64,000 nt of DNA from Andalucia godoyi (lineage: Eukaryota; Discoba; Jakobea; Jakobida; Andaluciidae), in NCBI GenBank assembly GCA_009859145.1, contig VRVR01000042.1:1-64000 (forward strand), given 5' to 3'. Below are positions 9,591 through 18,745 of the stretch, piece by piece. The notes under the pieces were generated by a model, which was given only the letters and a program-made list of their open reading frames with translations, searched no databases and was not told the origin of the DNA. A program made the translations under genes and the position numbers. Position 1 is the stretch's first letter, and each line of letters begins with the position of its first letter.

Positions 9591-10309
9591 AAGATGGTGG
9601 TCAATGAATACTGCCGCTGTTTTCTTGTGCACCGTTGCAATTGGCTGCATCAGTAAATGTGCTGGTAAATGGCTTAATGCACCGTATGCGTAGCAAACTG
9701 GTTCCTTCGCCTACTATGTACACTCAGCATGCTGCATGGCTGATCGCTGCTGACCATCTGCATTCAGTCCTGGGTCGGAACCAAATGTGAATTCAATTCA
9801 GAATGGGAGTAGGTTCCCAGTACGCCCGGAATGACAATGAGCTGACGTGAATGGAAAAAGCGACCAGAATAACACCATTTGAAATGCCTGCGTGAATGCG
9901 TCAACATTGTACACTAATCACAGATAACCATCGCTGATCCCCCATAATCAATGTTGCAACCCAACAACATGCATAATGCAACGCGGCGGTGTGTGTATAG
10001 GGATTTCATGATCAAAATGGGGCGAAACGAATCGGGCATCGTGTGACGGAGTTGCTAAGATAACAAACGCATGCGCATGGCGCGTGGCAATGTTTTTGTT
10101 TGCGTGCGCTTTAAATTGCTTCATCATATCCCAATAAGCAGCAACCGCAAAGTAAGGCTACGAAAAAGTGGGTTTGTTTGCACAGACGACTGTTGTCGAC
10201 TTCGCGAGCTCAAGTTCCAAACCCGACCCCCAACGACGAGCGAGAACGTTTCTTCTTTTCTTCTTCTCCTTTTGCATGTTTTTTTTTTTTCTTTCTCTTT
10301 CTTTGAAGA
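9591..10309. other. intergenic region, no gene seen
   Basis: About 720 bases of mixed composition ending in a pyrimidine-rich run just before the helicase ATG. No ORF with family features, tRNA or repeat shared with the rest of the window was recognised. Confidence 0.4.
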
Positions 10310-11734
10310 ATGACGACGTTCGCGAGCCTTGGGATTCCAGAGCATCTTTCCCGGACGCTTTCGTCTCTCCATATTCGAGAGCCGACACCAATTCAGCAAC
10401 TTTCGATTCCGGCGATTCTGTCTGGCAGGAATGTGCTCGGCATTGCTCAGACAGGAAGTGGAAAGACTGCTGCGTTTGCGCTTCCAATTCTTCATAAGCT
10501 CTCAAAAGATCCGTATGGTGTCTTTGCGCTCATCTTGACACCGACAAGAGAACTTGCGTTTCAGATCTCCGAACAGGTCTCTGCGTTTGGGATTTCCATC
10601 AAGGCCCGCGTTACTGTGGTTACGGGAGGGCAGTCGATGAGCGATCAGGAAGGCGAGCTGGCGCAGAAGCCGCATTTTGTAGTCGCCACTCCCGGAAGGC
10701 TTCTGTGGTTGCTGAAACACACACAGCTGCGATTCAACAAACTGAAATATCTCGTTCTCGACGAAGCGGATCGCTTGTTGGATGACGCGGCAATGGGTCT
10801 TGAAGTTGATGAAATTCTGTCTTTTCTGAACGGACCGGAAACGAGACAGACGCTGTTCTTTTCGGCAACTTGCTCTACAGCCTTGAAGACTATTTCTGAT
10901 GAAGGGGGTTTCTTCTTCGCAGCCCCAACGGTTTCCCACTCGCTGAACGAAACGCTTGACGAATACTTTTGGCTGGCTCCTCAGAGCGTGAAGGACGCGT
11001 ACTTGGTAGCACTCCTTCGCAAGTTCCTGTCTCTGCACAAGGATAAAGGTGATGGTGAGAGCAAGGGCAAGGGCAAGGGCAAGGGCAAGGGCATGGGTAC
11101 GGACCGGAAATCAAGGAAATCCTCAGAGGCCGACGACTCCGAAGACGTTCCGAAGAATGATGTGGATCGAACGGTCGTTGTGTTTGTTGCAACTTGTCGA
11201 ACAGCCCAATTGCTTTACTATACGTTGCGCCATCTCGAAATCGATGCTGCTCCGTTGCATTCGCTGCTGAAACAGTCGCAGCGCATTGCTTCTCTTGGGA
11301 AATTCCGCTCGCTGCGAACTCGGATTTTGATCTGCACAGACGTTGCCTCGCGTGGACTGGACATTCCATCCGTGTCGCTCGTAGTCAACTATGATGTGCC
11401 ACCCGCAACCGAGGACTACGTGCATCGTGTGGGTCGAACTGCGCGTGCGGGTCGCCGCGGTACCGCCGTGTCTCTCGTAACTCAACACGATGTTGAGCGT
11501 GTTCAGGCAATCGAGGCGAAAACGGAACGCAAGCTTGAATCCCTCGAATCAAAGCCATTTCTGTTTCTCAAAGATGAAATCGTGGAGGATCAGATTGGCG
11601 AGGTCCTGGAAGCGAGGAAGAAGGCAAGATTGACCATGGTAGATGGTGGCTGGGACGAGAAAGTCGAAGAGGGCCGAGAACGAAAAAGAATTGCTCGTGA
11701 CGAGGTTCTTAGGCGCAAATCTACCAAGGCGTAG
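10310..11734 (+). CDS. DDX49: DEAD-box RNA helicase of the DDX49/Dbp8 type (ribosome biogenesis)
   Basis: 474 residues with every core motif in order: F upstream of the Q motif (PTPIQQLSIP, about 26-35), AQTGSGKT (46-53), PTREL (about 78-82), TPGR, DEAD (151-154), SAT (185-187), ASRGLDIP and HRVGRTARAGR near 380-395. The N-terminal FASLGIPEHL and the GIAQTGSGKTAAFALPIL wording fit the Dbp8/DDX49 subfamily, nucleolar ATPases in small-subunit processing; the subfamily is inferred. Between the two RecA lobes lies a species-specific Lys-Gly run (about residues 252-262), encoded by an AAGGGC hexanucleotide repeat at 11063-11092, then an acidic stretch. The start is an ATG after a polypyrimidine run. 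Confidence 0.92.
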   Translation: MTTFASLGIPEHLSRTLSSLHIREPTPIQQLSIPAILSGRNVLGIAQTGSGKTAAFALPILHKLSKDPYGVFALILTPTRELAFQISEQVSAFGISIKARVTVVTGGQSMSDQEGELAQKPHFVVATPGRLLWLLKHTQLRFNKLKYLVLDEADRLLDDAAMGLEVDEILSFLNGPETRQTLFFSATCSTALKTISDEGGFFFAAPTVSHSLNETLDEYFWLAPQSVKDAYLVALLRKFLSLHKDKGDGESKGKGKGKGKGMGTDRKSRKSSEADDSEDVPKNDVDRTVVVFVATCRTAQLLYYTLRHLEIDAAPLHSLLKQSQRIASLGKFRSLRTRILICTDVASRGLDIPSVSLVVNYDVPPATEDYVHRVGRTARAGRRGTAVSLVTQHDVERVQAIEAKTERKLESLESKPFLFLKDEIVEDQIGEVLEARKKARLTMVDGGWDEKVEEGRERKRIARDEVLRRKSTKA

Positions 11735-12344
11735 TGTCGTAGTGTCGTAGTGTCGCAGTGTCGTGTTGTCGTATGTATCTATGTATGTATCTATGTATGC
11801 ACTGAAGAAGATCGCATGATCGTATGATGACTGTGTACAAAAAAGAGTGCTCTTATTTAAAGAAGACCGGACAGAAATAGCGGGGGTGGGGAAAAAGTGG
11901 GTGACATTATTTATGCATCATTGATTAACCCCGGATCTCATAAAAGTTTGTTCGAAAGGGGTTCAGTAATAATGCAACATCATTCTCAAGTCTCTCACTA
12001 ATCAACATTCCACCACACAGGGAACATCAAAACTCTCGAGACCGTCAAAAGAAAGAAAGAAAGAAAGAAGAAGAAGAAGAAGAAGAAACTAAAAGACGGG
12101 GTATGCATGGAGCGTTTCTCCTTCTTTGTGAGTATGTTTTGTTTGTTTGAACGCGAAAAAAGCAAAGACGTTCGCCCACGGCGATCCTCGCATCACTTGA
12201 TGGTATTGGTCGGGGCAAGTGCAGGACTCTTTTTGGTTTTCTGGGTCGAATTGCATAGCAATATATAATTTGTGCAGTATATGTGGTTTATGTGGTTTAT
12301 GTTGTTTATTTATAATATTTTAATTTAATGGTTTTTTTTTTTAA
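11735..12344. other. intergenic region with simple repeats, no gene seen
   Basis: It begins with an imperfect array of a TGTCGTAG octamer (11732-11775), then GTAT-rich tetramers to about 11800, and a GAAA/GAA run at 12050-12090. The last 100 bases are AT-rich and lead to the next ATG. Confidence 0.5.
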
Positions 12345-13928
12345 ATGTCTGATTCTTTGCTGTCTGTATTCATCTCGTGTCTAGAGTCTGCTGATTGGGC
12401 TGGGGCGTTTGCAGCAAAGCTGTCGCTTACTCCATCATCAGCGAGCGCGAATGTGGCGTCCGTGACTACAAGCGTGAGTTCTGGGCTTGCGAACGCGGGA
12501 CGGTTGTCATTTTTGAAATCCAATCCACACTTCTTCATTCCTTTGCTTTCCGTTCTATACGAGTGGGAAGCGCCTTCTAAACAGCGCCGTGCCTTGTGGA
12601 CCGCTGTGCGAAGCCTAGTGTCTGCCATCCTCCTTCCCGAGCTCACGTTTGCCGTTGCTGATTGGCTGTCTGCGGCAAGTGGCGAGCTGCTTCAAAGTCA
12701 ATCGCTGGCATATGATGTCTTCTACCTTGCAGAATCTGCAAATGTTGTTTTAAATCGGTCGAATGATGCAGTCTTTGTTTCCTCCATTGCTCCAGATGTA
12801 ACTAAACAACTCTTCGTGACGCGCATCCTTTGGCTGAATCTTGCGGATCGTCTGTTTTCAGAATTCGACTGGGCTTTTGAACGAAATCCTCTTGGCTTGC
12901 CCCTGGATCCCCTGAACATCCTTCCTAACATCGAGGCTGCCGTCGCTTCTGGAGATGTGTCGGTGTCGCTGTTGCTCGACAAGGTGGAGTCCGATCTGCT
13001 GGCTGTTGAAACTGCCCCGGCGCCTCTAGCAGTCCCTCGAGACCCTTTGATAATGTCTTTTCCACTGGATCCGACAGCGCTGTCCATGAACGCAGACGTG
13101 CGCGTCATTCATGATGTGCTGGTGCTGTCGCATTTGTCGATCTTGTTCGATGATGAGAGTCCGAACGCGAAGCGCATCGTCGCATTGGTGGAGAAGTGCA
13201 AAAAGGAGCTGCACAAACGCAGCAAGAAGGCATTGGTAGACGGTTTTGTCGAAGTCTCCGCTGCCGAACTGAAACGACTCCGTAAAGGAGAGCGAAAAGA
13301 GAAAAGAGAAGCGATTTATGCATCCGAATTGGAAAATCGATCCAAGAATGTGCCCCCGGCTGGTGGAGTCGTCCAGTGGAAGTCGTCTTTGCAGGAATTG
13401 CATGCGAGGCAGCGCGCTCAGTCCGAGCATCTCACCAGAAACATGGTGTCTGCGGAGTTGTCGCAGTATTTCGGCGAGTCGCTCGCACTGGACTTTCGAC
13501 AGAATGCAGGTGGTGTGCCGAAAGCAGATGATTCGGAGCTGATGGAGGAGATGTATGTGGAAGACGATCTTCTGTCAGAGTTCATTCAGAAGGCCGACTC
13601 GGACTTGTCGTCGGGTATTGACGTGTCTGCGACCATCATCAAGGATGCGTCATTTATGTGGGGCTTCGCGCGCGTTGCCGTGGAATCTGGGCTGTCGACA
13701 GAGATCGGGAGCAAACCGTTTTCCTTTGATACGGTGCGAAATCTGTCTGTCTGGACTGGGAGTCGAGAAGACCCAGAAGCTGCTCCACAGGATGCGGATC
13801 CTCTGGATTCTTTCGATGAATCCACAGATGCGAATGTGAATACTGAAACAGATGTGGTGGATGACGTTGATGGGGAGCAAAACATGGAAGTTGCTGCGGA
13901 GCCAGAGAAGATCGAAATCGAGCAATAG
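12345..13928 (+). CDS. hypothetical protein, 527 aa, acidic C-terminus
   Basis: A long frame with an ATG in a favourable A-rich context (TTAAATG). The N-terminal 270 residues are Leu/Ala/Ser-rich and look helical, without a clear membrane span. A basic helix (about 300-345, with many Lys/Arg including KRLRKGERKEKRE) follows. The last 70 residues are strongly acidic (runs of Asp/Glu with DVVDDVDGE). The arrangement is reminiscent of a scaffold or adaptor protein, but I recognise no domain and assign no function. It is tail-to-tail with the hemerythrin gene, 167 bp apart. Confidence 0.7.
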   Translation: MSDSLLSVFISCLESADWAGAFAAKLSLTPSSASANVASVTTSVSSGLANAGRLSFLKSNPHFFIPLLSVLYEWEAPSKQRRALWTAVRSLVSAILLPELTFAVADWLSAASGELLQSQSLAYDVFYLAESANVVLNRSNDAVFVSSIAPDVTKQLFVTRILWLNLADRLFSEFDWAFERNPLGLPLDPLNILPNIEAAVASGDVSVSLLLDKVESDLLAVETAPAPLAVPRDPLIMSFPLDPTALSMNADVRVIHDVLVLSHLSILFDDESPNAKRIVALVEKCKKELHKRSKKALVDGFVEVSAAELKRLRKGERKEKREAIYASELENRSKNVPPAGGVVQWKSSLQELHARQRAQSEHLTRNMVSAELSQYFGESLALDFRQNAGGVPKADDSELMEEMYVEDDLLSEFIQKADSDLSSGIDVSATIIKDASFMWGFARVAVESGLSTEIGSKPFSFDTVRNLSVWTGSREDPEAAPQDADPLDSFDESTDANVNTETDVVDDVDGEQNMEVAAEPEKIEIEQ

Positions 13929-14095
13929 TCGAGTGGACCAGCTCGCCAGACAGGAGCATACGTTCACCTATAAATAACTGTCCGTCATGGATTTCTACCG
14001 GGTTTAGGATGTCGCTTTTTTTTATTTCGAACAGCCATCTGGTTTCAGACGCGCGTTCGGATTCAGGTTCAGGCTTTGGATTTCGGTGTGATTGG

Positions 14096-14665
14096 TCAAG
14101 CGGATTTGCGTGACGAAAACATGTCCCGCAGCTTGTCAAGCATACCTGCCAGCGGTCCTGCGACTGCTCCTCCAGTGAGCGGCTTCAGCGGAGCCCATGG
14201 ATGCGGATGAGTGGGCCCGATTGCCTTGGCAGCCTCTAAAGCAGTGTACATGGCACCCATCTGCGTATCTGACAGGTTGTTCTGCAGTTTCGGGAAAAGA
14301 TCGTGCTCCTCTTCCGCGATGTGGCTGTTAAAGGTTGCTTGAGCTTCGCTGACGAGACGGTCCAGTTTGTTAACGTCTCCCTTGACATTCTCGATCTCGT
14401 ACATCACATCACGTAACTTCTGATGGTCCTGCAGATAGTGGTCTGCGAGATTGCTGTCCATCATGACTCGAACAATCGGATACAATGCAGATGTCTCTGC
14501 AGTGTCATGCATTGTTGCTGCTCGAACGATCTGATCTGCGATCTCCTTTTTTTTTTCAAATCCTCCCGCGGCCTTGCCATACTGTCCGAACAGAGTTTTT
14601 AGCGCTGTGTGATCTTTCAACAGGTAGTCGACAGCATTGCGTGTGATTTTCGATCCGGTGTTCAT
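14096..14665 (-). CDS. hemerythrin-like HHE cation-binding protein
   Basis: 189 residues. The four-helix HHE domain covers about residues 10-145, with the metal-ligand pattern of the family: DHTALKTLF (His about 19), HDTAETSALYP (His about 53 with the following Glu), DHQKLRDV (His about 81) and SHIAEEEHDLFP (His, Glu and His about 113-121). Such proteins bind a di-iron centre and are linked to oxygen or iron sensing. The C-terminal tail is Pro/Gly-rich and ends basic (FSSRKSA). No targeting signal is evident. Hemerythrin-domain genes are patchy in eukaryotes and common in bacteria, so gene transfer is possible but unproven. The ATG is the only reasonable start. Confidence 0.9.
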   Translation of the reverse strand: MNTGSKITRNAVDYLLKDHTALKTLFGQYGKAAGGFEKKKEIADQIVRAATMHDTAETSALYPIVRVMMDSNLADHYLQDHQKLRDVMYEIENVKGDVNKLDRLVSEAQATFNSHIAEEEHDLFPKLQNNLSDTQMGAMYTALEAAKAIGPTHPHPWAPLKPLTGGAVAGPLAGMLDKLRDMFSSRKSA

Positions 14666-15274
14666 TTCTCAGCGGCTTTTGTCTTGCTGTGTTTTGTCGA
14701 TTCTGAACTTTGTTGGGTCTGTGACGCGATGATAATTTTTTTTTTTTTGTTTTGTTTGTTTTGGTTTGGTTTGTCGACAGAGAGATTGGAGAAGAAGAAG
14801 TAGCAGTTTACATTTGAGCGTTTTACCCGTCGAAACAACATGTGTATGTTGACCCGCCGATCCCCTCCGCCCTCCCATCATACAGTTACATGAGATGCGT
14901 AAAAATTGAAACTCACACTTGACGACTGTCCTGTTCAACAGAACTGTGCGAATCTTCAATCGCCGCCGCCTCCACTCGAACAGCCAATCCGTTTTGCTGA
15001 TTTTGCTGTGAACCGACGTTTCGTGATGCAGCGTCGTCTGCTGTAAAGCGCAAAGACGAACTCCCCCCATGCAAAATACACGCTCTTGCCTGTCGTACAT
15101 ACTTCCCCTTTTGAGTCTCTCCCAGATTTCGATTTTCTTCCCCAAAGTCGTCTTTCGTTTTTTGCTCCGTTTTCTCGTCTTTCTTTTTGTGCACTTTTTC
15201 TTCTCGAAGACAGCTGCTCAATCTGGTTTCTTTTTGTTTCAACAAAGAAGGAAGGGTGGAAGAAGCAAATAATC
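14666..15274. other. intergenic region, no gene seen
   Basis: About 600 bases between the hemerythrin start and the small membrane-protein start. The right half is T-rich on the plus strand. Short ORFs here lack any pattern I can support. Confidence 0.4.
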
Positions 15275-15448
15275 ATGTTTACGACTGGCTTGACAGCGTT
15301 CTTGGGAGGACTTGGAATTGGAGCCATTGGTGGATACTATATGCTGCATCAGGACATCTGGACGTCAGCGAGTCAGGTCCACGCACGGATTGAAAAGGTG
15401 AACCGCGAGCTATCTGATCGCATTGCACAGCTGGAGAAGCGATCCTAG
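15275..15448 (+). CDS. small single-pass membrane protein, 57 aa
   Basis: The ATG at 15275 opens a 57-residue frame. It has a Gly-rich hydrophobic helix with GxxxG-like spacing (about residues 4-24, LTAFLGGLGIGAIGGYYML), then a polar, probably coiled-coil tail of about 30 residues ending KRS. This plan (short N-terminus, Gly-rich helix, helical tail) is common among small inner-mitochondrial-membrane proteins such as respiratory or MICOS accessory subunits, but I cannot match a family. A longer stop-to-stop frame extends upstream through T-rich DNA that looks like 5' UTR. Support comes from the composition shift at the ATG. Confidence 0.6.
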   Translation: MFTTGLTAFLGGLGIGAIGGYYMLHQDIWTSASQVHARIEKVNRELSDRIAQLEKRS

Positions 15449-15819
15449 ACGCAGTTGCAAAGGGCCTCTTCATCTCCATCGGTCGTTGCATAGTGCATTG
15501 TTAGAACAAAAATTGCTATTCTTTATATATACTTTTTTTTTAATATGTAAACATACGTATTTTCTGTCTGCTTTGATGCGGATCATTTTATGATCTCTTT
15601 TTATATATATAAATAATAAAGAAAAAGGAAAAAGAAGAAAAATATCAAAGCAAGTGAGCAATAATTTTAAATTTTTTAAAAAAAGTAAAAACGTCATAGA
15701 AACTGAATGGCTCGACTTGATTTTTTTAACATGACACACGGATGAAGAAGATCAAACGCGGACATCATACCCGTATCCAGAAGGGGGAGATGCGAACAAG
15801 GCGATTGAACAACTTTTTC
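15449..15819. other. AT-rich spacer between convergent genes
   Basis: About 370 bases, very AT-rich at 15500-15680, containing the 3' ends of the small membrane protein and of the deubiquitinase. No further feature seen. Confidence 0.4.
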
Positions 15820-18318
15820 TCACTCTTTGTCTTCGTTGCCTCCACATTCCCCGTTCTGGCTTTCGTTCTCGTTCTCGTTCTCGTTCTCATCGTTGTCGTC
15901 GTTGTCGATCTCCGGCTCCTCCTCTTCATCTTCCGCGTCACCAACACTGTCACCCTTGCTTTCACCTACGTCGTACAGATCAATGGTCTTGCGCAGGATA
16001 ACAGGCCCGCCTCCATACGTCCTGAGCAAGTATCCCCATACTTTTTCATTGATTCCGCGGAAATCCCGAGTGACTTTGTACTTCTTCTTGGTATCCAGCA
16101 GAAATTCATTCTCGATCGGGCCTGGTGGAAGAATTCGTTCGCCAGACACAAACGCACGCCATTCCGCGATCCAGGGCGAAGAAATCAAATACCAACTCGA
16201 ACCTTTCGAAATCTTTGTAGAGTCCAGCTGCTGAATATCCGCCAGCTCCTTCTCTCGTCGACGCTCAAGGACCACGCACTCTGAACACTGCTCGCCCTCC
16301 GATACGACATCTTTGATTTCGGGGCCGCCACCAAACCGCTCCAGAAACGAGTGGAACTGCGACGCATCCATACGCATGAAGTGCCGTTTTGCAATGTCAA
16401 TGCCCAAACGACCATGAGGGCAAGTATAGGCAAAATTCCGAATGCCTGCCGCACACACATTCGGGCAAGTTCGGAGCGTGTGAAGAAAGTCTCGAGGAAC
16501 CAAGGAATCACCGGGAAGCAGCGAGGATGGCAGCGACTCTGCATACCCGTCGCACGGTTGGAGTTCATATACAAGGACATAGCCTTCCGAACCGAGGACG
16601 CGATCCGGGGAAATGGAGGAAACGGAGGAATCATCGCACTGAAACCACCCGTGTGGATACCGGTAGCTCATGGCAGTGTAGTGTCCTCCTCCAGTACCCC
16701 CATGGTGATTCACGACTCCAATCAGCTTGTAAGTTGCATGCAGGCCGTCATCCGCAGAGTCGGCAGGCGAAGACCGTCCGTACAGATACGGAGACATATC
16801 CAAGGACATTGAGAAGGCGACGGTATCTTTGATCTTCGAGGACGTAAATCCACGAAATTCAAAACGCTTGAGATGAATCATGAGAATGTTGGGGAGCGGG
16901 GCGAGCAATGAAAAACGCTTCAACGCCTTCTGCGGCGACTTGCATTTTTCACACTTGTACGCATTCTTGCCTTCCAGCGTGTCCATTGCGAAAAAGGAAT
17001 CAAGGCACGACTGCAAAGTCACGGACGACGAAGATGAAAACGAAAACCAGGACTTCGACCGACCAGCTCCCGATGATGACGGAATGGAAAGAGAAATATC
17101 CAGGAAGTCGTCGACCGTGTGAGAAGCATGCTGGCAATTGCAACACGTTACGGATGACAAGAGCTTCCCTCCAAAGACATCTCGAACGATGCTCAGCTTG
17201 ATGCGTTTCCGGTCACCCACCACAGCACGTCGAACATCAGAAGGGATGCACTCTGCATGGGCCGCGTAGCGCAAAAAGTCGGCGGCAGAAACTGGACGAC
17301 AAATCTCCTCATCAATGTTATCGAGGAAACAACGAATCAGTTCCTGTGAATCCTGCTGCGAGTAACCTCGAAACGACGGATTGATTGCCTTGATCGCGTG
17401 AACCACGGCAGCTGGAGAGACGGTTCCCTTTCCAGAGCGCTGCATCTCTGCGCAGAAGCCAGCCCATGCCCACACAAGTCGAAACCGATTTTCATTCCTC
17501 GGCTCAATGGGCAGCACCGAGTTCTTGCTGCTGTCATTGTAGTGCTGCTTCGATCCGCTCTTTGCAATCCGCTCGTTGCCTTGATTGTGCATTCCCCCGG
17601 CACGGCCCGAGACATCGCTATCGAGCGACGAAAAATATGATGTGAATGCTCGGCAAGCCAAAAGCACCTGCAATGCAGAGTTCAAATAGCAAGTATTTCC
17701 AAGGTTAGGCAAGCCTCGGCAGGAAAGAGATGCCAGAGTGGGAAAGGTAAACGTAGTCAGGTCAAGAAGTGGAACTTCATCGTGGATATCCCTCTCGCCG
17801 TCGCCGTTGTCGCTATCGCCGTCGCCGTTGCCGCCATTGTCGCTCGTGCGATGAGCATCGTCATCATGACTATGACGCTGGTGATTGCCGTGATGTCGGT
17901 GATTCTGATGAGGTCCTTGGTCATGAGGAGTTGGAGATGGAGACTCTGGCAGCACGATATGTGGCCATAGCGACTTCCAGAGGTTTGCGGCAACCACGCT
18001 GTCCAGTTGAGACAGGATGGACTCGATGGGCGGCTCATCATCGCACGCAAAGCACCAAGTTTCCGGAGACGATACTCTGACAACTACTGGATGCTTGGTC
18101 TTCTCACTATGATGAAGCGCGTGCCTCTGAACCGATCGCGAGCATCCAACATGCAGACACGAAACGCACATCCACAAATCATCGAACGACGACGTACACG
18201 AAGACCCCGCAGCACATGTCGTTTGGTGAGACTGGATATTCCGGACGCATGTTGACTCGGACTTCAACAGCTCAGAAAAACGAGTCAGAACCGCGGGCGA
18301 TGCGTGAGGACAACTCAT
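15820..18318 (-). CDS. ubiquitin-specific protease, USP20/USP33-like (ZnF-UBP, USP, DUSP)
   Basis: 832 residues. An N-terminal ZnF-UBP finger (about 1-100, with CVSCLHVGC, His-rich spacing and CFACDD) is followed by a His/Asp-rich low-complexity linker. The USP catalytic domain (about 200-595) has the Cys box GLPNLGNTCYLNSA (Cys about 210), SQQDSQELI, structural zinc pairs (CCNC about 393 and CEKC about 456-459) and the His box GGTGGGHYTAM (His about 547) with the downstream Asp in QCDDSS. The C-terminus holds FGGGPEI with a Cys pair, then a DUSP-like domain (about 700-790, WYLISSPWIAEWRAF to YGGGPVI). This order is that of USP20/33. The last 40 residues are an acidic tail with an Asn-Glu repeat from a hexanucleotide array at 15863-15890. 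Confidence 0.9.
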   Translation of the reverse strand: MSCPHASPAVLTRFSELLKSESTCVRNIQSHQTTCAAGSSCTSSFDDLWMCVSCLHVGCSRSVQRHALHHSEKTKHPVVVRVSSPETWCFACDDEPPIESILSQLDSVVAANLWKSLWPHIVLPESPSPTPHDQGPHQNHRHHGNHQRHSHDDDAHRTSDNGGNGDGDSDNGDGERDIHDEVPLLDLTTFTFPTLASLSCRGLPNLGNTCYLNSALQVLLACRAFTSYFSSLDSDVSGRAGGMHNQGNERIAKSGSKQHYNDSSKNSVLPIEPRNENRFRLVWAWAGFCAEMQRSGKGTVSPAAVVHAIKAINPSFRGYSQQDSQELIRCFLDNIDEEICRPVSAADFLRYAAHAECIPSDVRRAVVGDRKRIKLSIVRDVFGGKLLSSVTCCNCQHASHTVDDFLDISLSIPSSSGAGRSKSWFSFSSSSSVTLQSCLDSFFAMDTLEGKNAYKCEKCKSPQKALKRFSLLAPLPNILMIHLKRFEFRGFTSSKIKDTVAFSMSLDMSPYLYGRSSPADSADDGLHATYKLIGVVNHHGGTGGGHYTAMSYRYPHGWFQCDDSSVSSISPDRVLGSEGYVLVYELQPCDGYAESLPSSLLPGDSLVPRDFLHTLRTCPNVCAAGIRNFAYTCPHGRLGIDIAKRHFMRMDASQFHSFLERFGGGPEIKDVVSEGEQCSECVVLERRREKELADIQQLDSTKISKGSSWYLISSPWIAEWRAFVSGERILPPGPIENEFLLDTKKKYKVTRDFRGINEKVWGYLLRTYGGGPVILRKTIDLYDVGESKGDSVGDAEDEEEEPEIDNDDNDENENENENESQNGECGGNEDKE

Positions 18319-18745
18319 GAACTGGCTTCGAATGACGCTGGTTCTTCGGCTGTCAGTTGGATTTGTTGAATTGGTTTGTCCGTTTTTCTTTTTGGTTTTG
18401 TTTGTTTGGTGCGTGTAGTCTGCGGCTGCGACCGTGGGTGAAGGTTTTCTTAATGCGCTGAGCCTTCGTTACCCGTACGTAAAGCAGTCAAGCTGTTCGA
18501 ATAATCGTCGTAATCGTTAAAATAATGGGGGCAAAAAAAACTTGTTAATTGAGCGTAATTTTGTACAAATGGGGAATTATCGTGGGGAACACAAAGTCGA
18601 AATGGAGCGAAAACGGGGCCGGGTATCGTGCGCGTGCTATTGTGCAATGTATTTTTCCCGCCCACTGCGGATGTGAGCAGTTGGACAGGAGAGCGTGGGC
18701 ACGAGAGCCTGCGAGGGCGATGGCGAGGACGATGGCGAGGGCAAG
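18319..18745. other. intergenic region, no gene seen
   Basis: 427 bases between the deubiquitinase start and the next minus-strand gene's stop. It has mixed composition, with no motif or shared repeat recognised. Confidence 0.4.

Noticed and set aside
9407-9640. Arg-Glu and Leu-Ser repeat proteins across the two CT arrays
   Set aside because: They are translations of dinucleotide repeats in all frames and carry no start or domain support.
10240-10310. Polypyrimidine-AG tracts before many ATGs as spliced-leader acceptor sites
   Set aside because: Genes alternate strands with independent spacing, several starts lack an AG, and no spliced leader is seen; T-rich 5' flanks explain it.
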